Positions 29,108 through 37,448 of a stretch of DNA of 64,000 bases are shown piece by piece (the stretch's first letter is position 1; each line of letters opens with the position of its first letter). The notes beneath the pieces were generated by a model. That model saw only the letters and a program-made list of their open reading frames with translations. It did not search any database and was not told the origin of the DNA. The position numbers and the translations under genes are program-made. Source of the stretch: Alistipes indistinctus YIT 12060. GTDB lineage: Bacteria; Bacteroidota; Bacteroidia; Bacteroidales; Rikenellaceae. The stretch is from the NCBI RefSeq assembly GCF_025144995.1, contig NZ_CP102250.1:1426001-1490000 (forward strand). Reading direction: 5' to 3'.

Positions 29108-29255
29108 TACCTTTACTCTCTTCTCATTCGATTGTCGCAAAGAAAGAGGAGAAAAAGAGGACGTGAAACAAGAAGGGGAGAGACGCGCAGAACGACAAGC
29201 GCGGAACAACGAATCGCATTCCGCATGACCGGTCGGGTTTTGCGGAATGTTTTTT
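29108..29255 (+). promoter_or_regulatory. Attenuator-like leader upstream of the nitroreductase gene
   Basis: The 366-bp gap after frr holds a TACCTTTA -7-like box (29108-29115) and, 100 bp on, a perfect 9-bp stem (CATTCCGCA 29217-29225 with TGCGGAATG 29241-29249) followed directly by T6. Within the leader TTGTCG (near 29137) can pair with CGACAA (near 29193). The nitroreductase ATG is 27 nt past the T-run, so the hairpin would cut transcription before the gene, or end a ~135-nt small RNA. No match to a riboswitch class I know. Confidence 0.5.
29217..29255 (+). terminator. Intrinsic terminator in the nitroreductase leader
   Basis: A perfect 9-bp stem, with a loop that itself contains the palindrome ACCGGT, then six T residues (29250-29255). 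It also might serve as the distant terminator of the pyrH-tlpA-frr operon. Confidence 0.7.
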
Positions 29256-29281
29256 GCAGCGGACACATCCAAAATTCGCTT

Positions 29282-29830
29282 ATGAAAACCAATCCCGTAC
29301 TGGACGCGATCCGCAACCGCCGGAGCGTCCGCACTTATGATCCGCGGCCGCTGCCGGCCGATGTGCTGGCCACCATAGTAGAGGCCGGGACGCTTGCCCC
29401 CACAGGCATGAACGCGCAAACCTTCCACTTCACCGTCATCCAGGACGCCGAAAAACTCCACGAATTGAACCGGCTGATCCGCACGGCGCTGATCCGCTAC
29501 GAAGGCCGCCAGCTCAATGAAGATTACTGCTGCTATTACGATGCCCCGGTGCTGGTGATCGCTTCGAACGAACCGACACGCACCGGCGGTATGGACTGCG
29601 CCTGCGCTTTGCAAAATATGTTTCTCGCAGCCCACTCGCTCGGAATCGCCTCCTGCTGGATCAATCAGCTCTCCTATACCTGTGACGCCCCCGAAGTACG
29701 CGCTTACCTCAAACGGCTCGGCGTGCCGACCGTACACAAAGTTTACGGTTGCGCCGCGCTCGGCTACAACGGCGGCAAAGAGCCCGCAGCGCACCCGCGC
29801 AAAGAGGGATTGGTTTCGTATGCCGAATAG
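29282..29830 (+). CDS. Nitroreductase-family FMN protein
   Basis: 182 residues from MKTNPVLDAIRNRRSVRTYD at 29282. The RNRRSVR FMN phosphate-binding motif at residues 11-17 and GTLAPTGMNAQTFHF near 35-49 are typical of the nitroreductase fold; GIASCWINQLSY near 120 is also conserved. Members reduce nitro compounds, quinones or flavins with NAD(P)H; substrate unknown. No extra ferredoxin domain. A longer frame starting at 29102 runs through the terminator hairpin and was rejected. Expression may depend on readthrough of that hairpin. Confidence 0.9.
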   Translation: MKTNPVLDAIRNRRSVRTYDPRPLPADVLATIVEAGTLAPTGMNAQTFHFTVIQDAEKLHELNRLIRTALIRYEGRQLNEDYCCYYDAPVLVIASNEPTRTGGMDCACALQNMFLAAHSLGIASCWINQLSYTCDAPEVRAYLKRLGVPTVHKVYGCAALGYNGGKEPAAHPRKEGLVSYAE

Positions 29831-29863
29831 GCATTGTCAGATCAAATCATAGCCCTTACTGCA

Positions 29864-30436
29864 ATGCATCCGTTAGTCCTGTTCCGGTACTGTCCCCGCT
29901 GCGGTTCATCCCGCTTCGAAGAACACAACGAAAAAGCAAAAAAATGCCGTGACTGCGGCTTCGTCTATTATTTCAACTCCTGTTCCGCGACGGTGGCGCT
30001 GATTCTCAATTCCCGGAACGAACTGCTCGTCACACGCCGGGCCAAAGAGCCCGCGAAAGGCACCTTCGACCTTCCGGGCGGCTTTATCGACATGTATGAA
30101 ACGGGGGAAGAGGGTGTGGCCCGGGAAGTTAAAGAAGAGACGGGATTTACGGTCCGGCAAAGCACCTATCTCTTTTCACTGCCGAATATTTATCCGTTCA
30201 GCGGCTTCGAAGTGCACACGCTCGATATGTTTTTCCTGTGCCGTGTAGAGGACACCTCCGCCCCCGAAGCACACGACGATGTGGCCGAAACGTTCTTCAT
30301 CCCGATCGAAAAGATCGAGCCTCAAAAATTCGGACTGGGTTCGGTGCGTCGTGGTGTAGAACGATTTATCGAGATGAAACGGCAAAAAACGGCGCTTTTT
30401 GCAAAAAAGGAAACATCTCCTGGAATATCCGAATAG
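29864..30436 (+). CDS. Nudix hydrolase with N-terminal zinc ribbon
   Basis: 190 residues from the ATG at 29864. The N-terminus has a zinc ribbon (CPRCG at Cys10/Cys13 and CRDCG at Cys28/Cys31), like NADH pyrophosphatase NudC-type proteins. The Nudix box runs from Gly73 through REVKEETG near 87-94. It likely hydrolyses a nucleoside diphosphate derivative; the absence of a NudC-type SQPWPFP motif argues against NADH pyrophosphatase. A TTG start 30 bases upstream is possible but overlaps the nitroreductase gene end region (33 bp away), so the ATG was preferred. Confidence 0.88.
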   Translation: MHPLVLFRYCPRCGSSRFEEHNEKAKKCRDCGFVYYFNSCSATVALILNSRNELLVTRRAKEPAKGTFDLPGGFIDMYETGEEGVAREVKEETGFTVRQSTYLFSLPNIYPFSGFEVHTLDMFFLCRVEDTSAPEAHDDVAETFFIPIEKIEPQKFGLGSVRRGVERFIEMKRQKTALFAKKETSPGISE

Positions 30437-30449
30437 TTCGCTTTTTTAT

Positions 30450-30457
30450 TATCTTTA
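30450..30457 (+). promoter_or_regulatory. -7 box (TATCTTTA) upstream of the CQPC thioredoxin-fold gene
   Basis: TATCTTTA fits TAnnTTTG except for the last base and lies 131 bp before the coding start. No clear -33 element. Confidence 0.4.
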
Positions 30458-30587
30458 GGTAAACTGCTTTTTCTCAGCCGCATGAGCAGCTGTAAAGCGT
30501 CCTGGCACAAACCTACGGAAGATTACTACAAACCATCGTCATACAGCCAAAGTAATTCCCGCTACCCGAACTTAAAATTCCCTAAAG

Positions 30588-31136
30588 ATGAGAACCCTAC
30601 TTGCTCTGTTGCTGTTATCCGCTTCGCCGTTGTTGTCCCTCGGGCAGCCCAAGGAGACGAACACATCAAAAATTGTACGACTGGATTATCCCGATTCCAT
30701 GCGATCTCTGTTGCAAAACTTTTCCGGGAAAGTTGTCTATCTGGACATTTTTGCTTCCCAGTGCCAACCGTGCCGTGCCGAAATCACCCACTATCCGGCA
30801 TTACAGGATTTTTTCACGGACAATGACATCGTTTGCCTCTTTGCTTCGGTAGACAGCGACAAAGCCGGCCGTGACCAGTGCGTGGAATTACTGAATGAGG
30901 CCGGATTACAGGGATATTTTGTCACTTATTTTGCTCCGGAAGGGCGCACAGCCGGACAATTCGCGAACGAACTGGGCGCATTATTCTGCGATACGGATCA
31001 GGCGGGTAAAATAGTCCGAATCTCCGTTCCCCGCTACATCATCTTCGACCGGCAGGGGAAAATCGCGGAGTGCCATGCAAAACGGCCGAGCAACGGTGAG
31101 GAGCTGAAAAAAGAGTTGAGCGGGTATCTCCGTTGA
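30588..31136 (+). CDS. Exported thioredoxin-fold protein with CQPC active site
   Basis: 182 residues with a signal peptide (MRTLLALLLLSASPLLSLG). The fold resembles TlpA/ResA: GKVVYLDIFASQCQPCRAEI carries Cys59 and Cys62 in a CQPC motif, where the first Cys follows Gln instead of the usual Trp (SQC rather than TWC). A cis-Pro loop is visible as VPRYIIFD. Probably a periplasmic thiol oxidoreductase; the altered active site suggests a different redox potential or partner. The third thioredoxin-fold protein in this window. It converges on folE with an 11-bp gap and no visible terminator. Confidence 0.82.
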   Translation: MRTLLALLLLSASPLLSLGQPKETNTSKIVRLDYPDSMRSLLQNFSGKVVYLDIFASQCQPCRAEITHYPALQDFFTDNDIVCLFASVDSDKAGRDQCVELLNEAGLQGYFVTYFAPEGRTAGQFANELGALFCDTDQAGKIVRISVPRYIIFDRQGKIAECHAKRPSNGEELKKELSGYLR

Positions 31137-31147
31137 TATCGTTTTTC

Positions 31148-31744
31148 CTATTTCCCGATCAGCTGGATAAACTCTTCACGCGTCTGCATCTGCGTCAGGA
31201 AAGCCCCGGTAAAGGCCGAGGTGGTAGTGCTGCAATTCTGTTTTTGCACGCCGCGCATCTGCATGCACATATGGCTCGCCTCGATGACCACCGCGACACC
31301 GAGCGGGTTGAGCGCCTGTTGGATACAATCCCGGATTTGCACCGTCAACCGTTCCTGCACCTGCAATCGCCGCGCAAACGCCTCGACCACGCGGGCGATC
31401 TTCGACAAGCCGGTGATATAGCCGTTCGGAATATAGGCAACATGCGCCTTACCGTAAAACGGAATCATGTGGTGCTCGCACATCGAATAGAGCTCGATAT
31501 CCTTCACGATCACCATCTGCTTATACTCCTCTTTAAATTTGGCCGAGAGCAAGATCTCTTTCGGGTCCTGCCCGTACCCCTGCGTGAGAAAACTCATCGC
31601 TTTGGCGACCCGTTCGGGAGTTTTGAGCAATCCCTCGCGGGAAGCGTCCTCACCCAGCAACTCCAGAATCGCCTTATAATGTCCGGCCAGTGCGGCCACT
31701 TTTTCAGGGCTGAAAAGCTCCTCTTTTTCGTAATTGGACTCCAT
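31148..31744 (-). CDS. folE: GTP cyclohydrolase I
   Basis: 198 residues from [16 protein letters not shown] at 31744. It converts GTP to dihydroneopterin triphosphate, the first step of folate synthesis. Signatures are [21 protein letters not shown] (Zn-ligand Cys and His, near residues 93-113), [20 protein letters not shown] near 119-138 and [10 protein letters not shown] near 162 with the third Zn-ligand Cys. A longer frame to 32017 exists but the upstream part lies beyond the promoter-like box and has no family similarity. folC is also in this window. Confidence 0.96.
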   Translation of the reverse strand: MESNYEKEELFSPEKVAALAGHYKAILELLGEDASREGLLKTPERVAKAMSFLTQGYGQDPKEILLSAKFKEEYKQMVIVKDIELYSMCEHHMIPFYGKAHVAYIPNGYITGLSKIARVVEAFARRLQVQERLTVQIRDCIQQALNPLGVAVVIEASHMCMQMRGVQKQNCSTTTSAFTGAFLTQMQTREEFIQLIGK

Positions 31745-31850
31745 CGGAATGAATTTAACACCAGCGGACACAACCTCGTCCACGCCGGACACACAGACCA
31801 TGCAACGGCCGAAAAGTGCCGGCAACCGGGTGCGGAATGCGCCGGTCCGG

Positions 31851-31858
31851 CAAAGATA
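31851..31858 (-). promoter_or_regulatory. -7 box (TATCTTTG) for folE
   Basis: The minus strand reads TATCTTTG about 107 bp before folE, predicting a leader near 100 nt. I see no known riboswitch in that leader. Confidence 0.55.
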
Positions 31859-32010
31859 GGGATAAATCCGCTGAATTGCTATTCGCCCGATTCCTCCGCG
31901 GTACCGTATCCGTTCCGACCCGTCAACCGTAACATCCGAAGAGACATCAGCAGTCTGATCGACCGGAGCATACGCATTTATACTTACCCCAAAATAGGTG
32001 TTACGCCCTA

Positions 32011-32040
32011 TTTCCATGTTCGCCGGGAGCAGTAACTTTG
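32011..32040 (+). promoter_or_regulatory. Promoter of the Hdr-like gene cluster
   Basis: TTTC (32011-32014) and TAACTTTG (32033-32040) are 18 bp apart, a fair Bacteroidetes promoter 36 bp before the first Hdr-like gene. Confidence 0.6.
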
Positions 32041-32076
32041 TTATGCTGAAAATTGTATGTAAACCACACCGATACG

Positions 32077-32772
32077 ATGGGCAAATATTTCGACATGTTG
32101 ATGGAGGATGTACGCATGAAGGAGGGTCTCACCGCCTGCATGAACTGCGGCATCTGCACCGGCGTCTGTCCCGCCGCCGAGTTCTACGACTACGACCCGC
32201 GCCAGATCGTCAATACCGTCCAAACCAAGGACGACGATGCAATCGAGCAACTGCTCAAGAGCGAAACAATCTGGTATTGCGGCGAATGCATGTCTTGCCG
32301 TCCGCGTTGCCCGAGGGCCAATACGCCGGGCTATATCATCCAGGCGCTCCGCAGGCTCTCGCAAAAACTGGGATTTTTCACTTACTCGGAAAAAGGACGG
32401 CAGCAGTTGGCCATCAAACGCACGATCGGGCACAACATCCTCAAAACCGGTTACTGCATCAAGCCGAACCTGGTCGACCCGGAACTCCACCCCGAACAAG
32501 GCCCCGTCTGGAAGTGGATTTACGAACACGACCGCGACGTATTCGAACGCTTCGGCGACAACTACTGCAAAGTGGGCGTCGGCGCAATGCGCAAAATCGA
32601 CGACAAGAGCATGGAGGAGATCCGTGCGATCTTCGACACGACCGGAGGCACCGATTTCTTCGAAAATATTGAAAAATATTCAGCCGAAAAAGCGACTGAA
32701 ATGGGTTATGACGGCGCGGACGAACGTTATTTCCGCGACGTATTCACCGCCAACAGCGGGAGCCACCAATAA
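32077..32772 (+). CDS. HdrC-like 4Fe-4S dicluster protein
   Basis: 231 residues from the ATG at 32077 (an in-frame TTG lies 24 bases upstream). Two [4Fe-4S] motifs of the HdrC type: Cys21-24-27-31 ([12 protein letters not shown]) and Cys68-71-74-78 ([12 protein letters not shown]). The remainder is mostly helical and longer than in methanogen HdrC. It is predicted to relay electrons between an HdrA-like flavoprotein and an HdrB-like catalytic subunit. It is the first gene of five on one strand (32.1-37.3 kb) with gaps of 97, 26, 4 and 114 bp. Confidence 0.88.
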   Translation: MGKYFDMLMEDVRMKEGLTACMNCGICTGVCPAAEFYDYDPRQIVNTVQTKDDDAIEQLLKSETIWYCGECMSCRPRCPRANTPGYIIQALRRLSQKLGFFTYSEKGRQQLAIKRTIGHNILKTGYCIKPNLVDPELHPEQGPVWKWIYEHDRDVFERFGDNYCKVGVGAMRKIDDKSMEEIRAIFDTTGGTDFFENIEKYSAEKATEMGYDGADERYFRDVFTANSGSHQ

Positions 32773-32869
32773 TCCCGGACCGCAAACGCGACACGATACG
32801 CTCCCGGCAGGATTACGGAACCCGCGACAAACAATACGATACCAACCACCCTCAGCATATAAACGGACG

Positions 32870-33928
32870 ATGAAAACCACCTGGAAAGATTACCAGAAAG
32901 ATATTGCCGACGACCGCTATTATTATGCGCGCAGCTGCATCCGCCAGAATTTTTTCCCGGGTTCGGAGGCGGCTTTCCTGAACATCATCGGGAACGACCT
33001 GGGCCGGGATATCCGCGAAGACGCGCAGCACACTTCCTGTACCGGTATCGGCTACCACGGCGACATCGTACCGTTGGAAACGATCATGACGGTCGTGGCA
33101 CGCCAATTCTCGCTGATGACCGAAGCGGGATACGAAAATTTCATCCCTTCGTGCATCACCTCTTTCGGCATCTACTCCGAAACGCTCGAAATGTGGCACG
33201 ACTTCCCCGAAATGGAAGAGCAGGCGCGCGAATACCTCTACAAGGCGACCGGCCGCGAATTCAAGAAACCCAAAAGCCTCGCGCACACGTCGGATGTCAT
33301 TTTCCACCACCGCGAAGAGATCGCGGCCAAAGCCAAACACCTGCTCGTCAACGCCGAGACGGGTAAACCGCTCAACGTAGTCGAACACATCGGCTGCCAC
33401 TACGCGAAAATTTTCCCGAAAGCGGGCATCGGCGGGTCGGAATTTCCCTACGTGCTGGCCGGGATGATCGAATCGTGGGGCGGCAACGTGGTCGACTATC
33501 CCGAGCGGCGCCACTGCTGCGGCTTCGGGTTCCGCAACTACCTCGTGCAGGCGAACCGCGGCTACTCGGTAGCCAACTCGAAAAAGAAGCTCGAATCGAT
33601 GGCCCCATACAAACCCGATTTTATCGTAGCGAACTGTCCGGGTTGCGCGATGTTCCTCGACAAATGGCAATACACGGTCTCCGAAATGAAAGGAACTACC
33701 TACGGACAGAACGGACAGGGCATTCCGGTGCTAACCTACGAAGAGATGGCCGGATTGGTGCTGGGCTACGATCCGTGGGACCTCGGCATGCAGATGCATC
33801 AGGTAGCCGTCGAACCGTTGCTCGAAAAAATGGGTGTTCCCTACGACCCGTCGACAAAATATCTCGGCAAAAACGGCAAATTCATCGGCCAGCCGGAACC
33901 GACGGCAATCGGTTGCTACCAAAAATAA
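32870..33928 (+). CDS. HdrB-like CCG-domain protein with one degenerate cluster site
   Basis: 352 residues from MKTTWKDYQKD at 32870. HdrB proteins bind two non-cubane clusters through paired CCG motifs. Here the second is intact: Cys176 (IGCHY), Cys216-217 (HCCGFG) and Cys256/Cys259 (NCPGC). The first is altered: Cys23, then Cys57-Thr58-Gly59 where CCG is expected, then Cys95-Ile-Thr-Ser98 where CxxC is expected. It probably retains one cluster. By analogy it is a disulfide-reducing or electron-accepting subunit; substrate unknown. A much longer frame starting at 32237 overlaps the previous gene and was rejected. Confidence 0.85.
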   Translation: MKTTWKDYQKDIADDRYYYARSCIRQNFFPGSEAAFLNIIGNDLGRDIREDAQHTSCTGIGYHGDIVPLETIMTVVARQFSLMTEAGYENFIPSCITSFGIYSETLEMWHDFPEMEEQAREYLYKATGREFKKPKSLAHTSDVIFHHREEIAAKAKHLLVNAETGKPLNVVEHIGCHYAKIFPKAGIGGSEFPYVLAGMIESWGGNVVDYPERRHCCGFGFRNYLVQANRGYSVANSKKKLESMAPYKPDFIVANCPGCAMFLDKWQYTVSEMKGTTYGQNGQGIPVLTYEEMAGLVLGYDPWDLGMQMHQVAVEPLLEKMGVPYDPSTKYLGKNGKFIGQPEPTAIGCYQK

Positions 33929-33954
33929 AGATAACGCACAGAATATTGACCTAT

Positions 33955-34968
33955 ATGGGTAACAGAGTAATCATCATCGGCGGAGGCGTAGCCGGCATGC
34001 AGGCCGCCATCACGCTGGACGAACTGGGACTGCAACCGATCCTCATCGAGAAAGAGGCCGTTCTCGGAGGCAAGCTCAACAAATGGGACCGGCTCTTCCC
34101 CACGATGACCCCGGCAGAGGAGGTGCTTACCGAACTGACGAAAAAAGTACAGGCTTCGAACACCGAAGTACACACGTCAACGGCAGTCGGTGGCATCGAC
34201 GACGCGGGGAAAAGCGTAACGCTCGCCGACGGTACGAAAATCGACGGCGATGCGGTAGTCGTGGCTTCGGGCTATGATATTTTCCCGGCCGAGATCAAGG
34301 AAGAGTATGGCTACGGCATCTACGACAACGTTTTTACGACGGTCGATATCGAACGGATGTTCAAGGAAGGAGGCATCCGCACCGCCGACGGCAAAGCCCC
34401 GAAATCGGTAGCGTTCCTGCATTGCGTGGGTTCGCGCGACGAAAAAGTGGGGCAGCGCCACTGTTCCCGGGTTTGCTGCATCACCGGGGTCAAGCAGGCC
34501 ATCGAAGTGCGGCAGGCGCTCCCGGAAACCGAAGTGTACAGTTTCTACATGGACATGCGCATGTTCGGCCCCGGATACGAAGAGTTGTATAAAGAGGCGC
34601 AACAGACTTACGGGATCCATTTCGTACGCGGCCGCATCAGCGAGGCAGCCCCGACCATCGACAACCGCATCCAAATCAAAGCCGAAGACACATTGATCGG
34701 CCGGCCGCTGAAGATGACGGTCGATATGCTGGTGCTGATCGTCGGCATGAAAGCCGGTGCGAGCAACATGGCACTGAGCCGCAACCGGCACGTCGACCTA
34801 TATCCGAGCGGTTTCGTCAAACCGGCCAACCAGTTTACCGGCAACGTGGCCTCCGATTGCAGCCGCATTTATTACGCCGGAGCGGTCACGGCACCGAAAA
34901 ATATCGGTGAATCGATCAACGAAGGAATAGCCGCCGCCTACAAGGTGGCCGGCCAGTTAAAAGCGTAA
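33955..34968 (+). CDS. HdrA/QmoA-like FAD-binding protein
   Basis: 337 residues from MGNRVIIIGGGVAGMQAA at 33955, a Rossmann FAD-binding start. A cysteine-rich region near residues 160-185 (LHCVGSRD, then HCSRVCCITGVKQA) matches the HdrA [4Fe-4S] motif. A C-terminal GAVTAPKNIGESINEG segment is the conserved second FAD contact. It is about half the length of methanogen HdrA, lacking the extra ferredoxin domains, which makes it closest in layout to QmoA of sulfate reducers. It lies 26 bp after the HdrB-like gene and 4 bp before the next gene. Confidence 0.88.
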   Translation: MGNRVIIIGGGVAGMQAAITLDELGLQPILIEKEAVLGGKLNKWDRLFPTMTPAEEVLTELTKKVQASNTEVHTSTAVGGIDDAGKSVTLADGTKIDGDAVVVASGYDIFPAEIKEEYGYGIYDNVFTTVDIERMFKEGGIRTADGKAPKSVAFLHCVGSRDEKVGQRHCSRVCCITGVKQAIEVRQALPETEVYSFYMDMRMFGPGYEELYKEAQQTYGIHFVRGRISEAAPTIDNRIQIKAEDTLIGRPLKMTVDMLVLIVGMKAGASNMALSRNRHVDLYPSGFVKPANQFTGNVASDCSRIYYAGAVTAPKNIGESINEGIAAAYKVAGQLKA

Positions 34969-34972
34969 CGCG

Positions 34973-35299
34973 ATGAATTTCGGATATTCGATCAACCAAC
35001 CCCGTTCGATCAACCTCGACAAGAACGACTTGAGCTACTCGCGGCAACTGCTCCGCGAGCACCCCGAACTGGAGACCTGCATCGCCTGCGGCAACTGCAC
35101 GGCCACCTGTACGGCCGGAAACCTCACATCGTTCAACCTACGTAAAGTACAGACCCTCGTGCGCCGGGGCGAATACGCCGGCGCTTACGAAGAGTTGTCG
35201 AAATGCATGCTCTGCGGCAAATGCAGGCTTGTCTGCCCTCGGGGCATCAACACGCGCGAAATCGTGCTCACGATCAAAAAACACCTCGCAGGCAAGTAG
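34973..35299 (+). CDS. Second, small HdrC-like ferredoxin
   Basis: 108 residues. Two [4Fe-4S] motifs: Cys36-39-42-46 (CIACGNCTATC, lacking the usual following Pro) and Cys78-81-84-88 (CMLCGKCRLVCP). No membrane segment, so it is a soluble or peripheral electron-transfer subunit. It starts 4 bp after the HdrA-like stop, implying coupled translation. It may connect HdrA to the membrane protein encoded 114 bp downstream, as the N-terminal half of QmoC does in sulfate reducers. Confidence 0.88.
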   Translation: MNFGYSINQPRSINLDKNDLSYSRQLLREHPELETCIACGNCTATCTAGNLTSFNLRKVQTLVRRGEYAGAYEELSKCMLCGKCRLVCPRGINTREIVLTIKKHLAGK

Positions 35300-35413
35300 T
35301 CCCGGACATTTACCGCACGGGGTTTCCGAGGCATAATAAAAACAGCGGCAACCGCACGGAAAACCCGCCGGAAACATTAAAAAATAGCACAATTGTGCTT
35401 AACCACGCCACTC

Positions 35414-37276
35414 ATGGAACATTTCAGACTATTCGTCTTACCGTTCTGGGTAGGAGCCGGCTTCCTGCTGGTCGTCCTGCTCTATAAATACATCTCCTGG
35501 TTTATCGGACTGGCACCCGCCGAACGCAAAATGTTCTGGCGGTCTCTGCCCACGCGCGCCACATGGAAATCGGTCTGCGAAATCGGCAGCGAATCGCTGC
35601 TTCACCGCAAGATATGGCGCACGAACCCGCTGCTGGGCTACATGCACACCAGTTTCGCACTGGGATGGTTTCTGCTGATCCTGACCGGCTGGATCGAGAC
35701 ACTGGTCTATTTCAAAGGACACAACGTACCGCTCTACGTCGATATCTTTTTCTCCTATTACGTTCATCCGATTTTCGAGCGCAACTTCAATTTTTCATTG
35801 ATTAAAGACGCCCTGTTGCTGCTCATCCTGATCGGGATCGGCCTGGCCCTTTTCAAACGGATCCGCTCGCGGGCAATGGGCATGCGACGCACGACCAAGC
35901 ATGTGCTCGGGGACCGCATCGCACTCACCGCCTTGTGGTTCATCTTCCCGGCCCGTTTGCTGGCCGAGAGTTTCACCAGCGGCGTACTGTGGAAATTCGG
36001 TGGCATCGGCTGGGCTTTGGGCGACCAGGTGCACATTATCCCGCCGGGAATCGGCGGCGGCAGTTTCCTGACCAACACGACCGGCGAACTGCTTGCCAAT
36101 ACGCTTCCCAACAGCCTGCTGATTCACGGCGAACTTCCGATGTGGTGGTTCTATTCCATTTCGCTCGGCGTCTTTTTCTTCGCGTTGCCGTTCTCGCGTT
36201 ACATGCACATCTTTACCGAAATTCCGCTGATATTCCTGCGCAATGCAGGTATCCGCAGCGGCGTTCAGGAGAAAAGTTACGACCATTTCCAGATCGAAGC
36301 GTGCTCACGGTGCGGGATATGCATCGATCCGTGCCAGCTCCAAAGCGCTGCCGGGATCGACAACGTTCAGTCGGTCTATTTCTTGCGCGACCGCCGCTAC
36401 GGACACCTGACCGATGCGGTAGCCGACAACTGCCTGCTTTGCGGACGGTGCGTCGTAGCCTGCCCGGTCGGTATCGAGCTCGGCACCCTCCGGCTGAACA
36501 GCCGGGCTAAAAACGCCGTCGCATGCGCCCCCGACCGCTACAATTACATCAAAGGCCTCGACCGTTCCGAGGGTGAAGGCAAGGTCGGTTACTTTGCCGG
36601 GTGCATGACGCTCCTTTCTCCGAAAATACTCCGCTCGATGGAGCAAATCTTCAAAGCTTCGGGCGAACAGGTATGGTGGGCCGACAAGGACGGCGGCGTC
36701 TGTTGCGGCCGTCCGCTGAAACTTTCCGGGGAAATTGAGGCGGCCCGCCGAATGATGGATTACAATACCGAATTGTTCCGCAAACACGGTATCCGCACAC
36801 TCGTCACCTCGTGCCCGATCTGTCTTAAGGTATTCCGCGAAGATTACCGACTCGACGGCATCGAAGTGCTGCACCATTCGGAATATATCCAACGGCTGAT
36901 CACCGCCGGCAAGTTAAAGCTGCACCCGGGCACGGAGGTGTTCACCTACCACGACCCCTGCGAATTGGGCCGCGGCAGCGGCATTTACGAAGCGCCGCGG
37001 GAAGTGATCGGAGTGATCGGAGAATTGCGCGAAGTAGCCGAAAACCGCGAGCATGCCCTCTGCTGTGGCTCGAGTCTCGGCAACATCGCGATCAGCGACG
37101 ACGGCCAGCGCCGGATCGGCCAGAGCGTTGCCGACATGTTCGCCGCCACCGGAGCCGGTTCGGTCGTAACGGCCTGCCCGCTTTGTAAAAAAGCCATTGC
37201 CCGCAGCGGGACATTGCCCGTATACGACCTCGCGGAGATCGTTGCCCAAGCGCTGCCCGGCCGGCAGGCATCTTAA
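35414..37276 (+). CDS. Membrane HdrE/DsrM-like domain fused to an HdrD/DsrK-like domain
   Basis: 620 residues from the ATG at 35414. The N-terminal ~270 residues hold about five hydrophobic segments with His residues placed for b-type haem or quinone contact (YMHTSFALGW, HGELPMWW, RYMHIFTE). Two [4Fe-4S] motifs follow (CSRCGICIDPC and CLLCGRCVVACP, near 297-352), then two complete CCG motifs (GCMTLL-CCGRPL-CPIC and PCELGR-CCGSSLG-CPLC). It corresponds to HdrE plus HdrD, or DsrM plus DsrK, in one chain, so it should pass electrons between menaquinone and a cytoplasmic thiol/disulfide or carrier. An intrinsic terminator follows. Confidence 0.88.
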   Translation: MEHFRLFVLPFWVGAGFLLVVLLYKYISWFIGLAPAERKMFWRSLPTRATWKSVCEIGSESLLHRKIWRTNPLLGYMHTSFALGWFLLILTGWIETLVYFKGHNVPLYVDIFFSYYVHPIFERNFNFSLIKDALLLLILIGIGLALFKRIRSRAMGMRRTTKHVLGDRIALTALWFIFPARLLAESFTSGVLWKFGGIGWALGDQVHIIPPGIGGGSFLTNTTGELLANTLPNSLLIHGELPMWWFYSISLGVFFFALPFSRYMHIFTEIPLIFLRNAGIRSGVQEKSYDHFQIEACSRCGICIDPCQLQSAAGIDNVQSVYFLRDRRYGHLTDAVADNCLLCGRCVVACPVGIELGTLRLNSRAKNAVACAPDRYNYIKGLDRSEGEGKVGYFAGCMTLLSPKILRSMEQIFKASGEQVWWADKDGGVCCGRPLKLSGEIEAARRMMDYNTELFRKHGIRTLVTSCPICLKVFREDYRLDGIEVLHHSEYIQRLITAGKLKLHPGTEVFTYHDPCELGRGSGIYEAPREVIGVIGELREVAENREHALCCGSSLGNIAISDDGQRRIGQSVADMFAATGAGSVVTACPLCKKAIARSGTLPVYDLAEIVAQALPGRQAS

Positions 37277-37298
37277 ATCCGCAACACTCCATACACAC

Positions 37299-37328
37299 AA
37301 GCCCCGTCTTTTAGACGGGGCTTTTATT
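37299..37328 (+). terminator. Terminator of the Hdr-like cluster
   Basis: AAGCCCCGTC (37299-37308) pairs with GACGGGGCTT (37314-37323), followed by TTATTTG. It ends the five-gene unit. Confidence 0.9.
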
Positions 37329-37420
37329 TGTTTCTGTTGTTCCATGAATTCTGAAAGATATTTTTCATACTTCCCGTGTTCCAAGAACAGGAACAGATCG
37401 TCTCGTGTCTTAAAAAACAT

Positions 37421-37428
37421 TAACTTTA
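37421..37428 (+). promoter_or_regulatory. -7 box (TAACTTTA) for the EEP-family gene
   Basis: TAACTTTA matches TAnnTTTG except the last base and lies 20 bp before the coding start. No -33 element is clear. Confidence 0.45.
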
Positions 37429-37448
37429 TAGATTTAAAAAACTAACCT

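Noticed and set aside
30482-30826. 114-codon frame with a Ser/Tyr-rich start before the CQPC thioredoxin-fold gene
   Set aside because: Most of it overlaps the thioredoxin-fold gene in another frame, and only the first 36 codons are free; chance is likelier.
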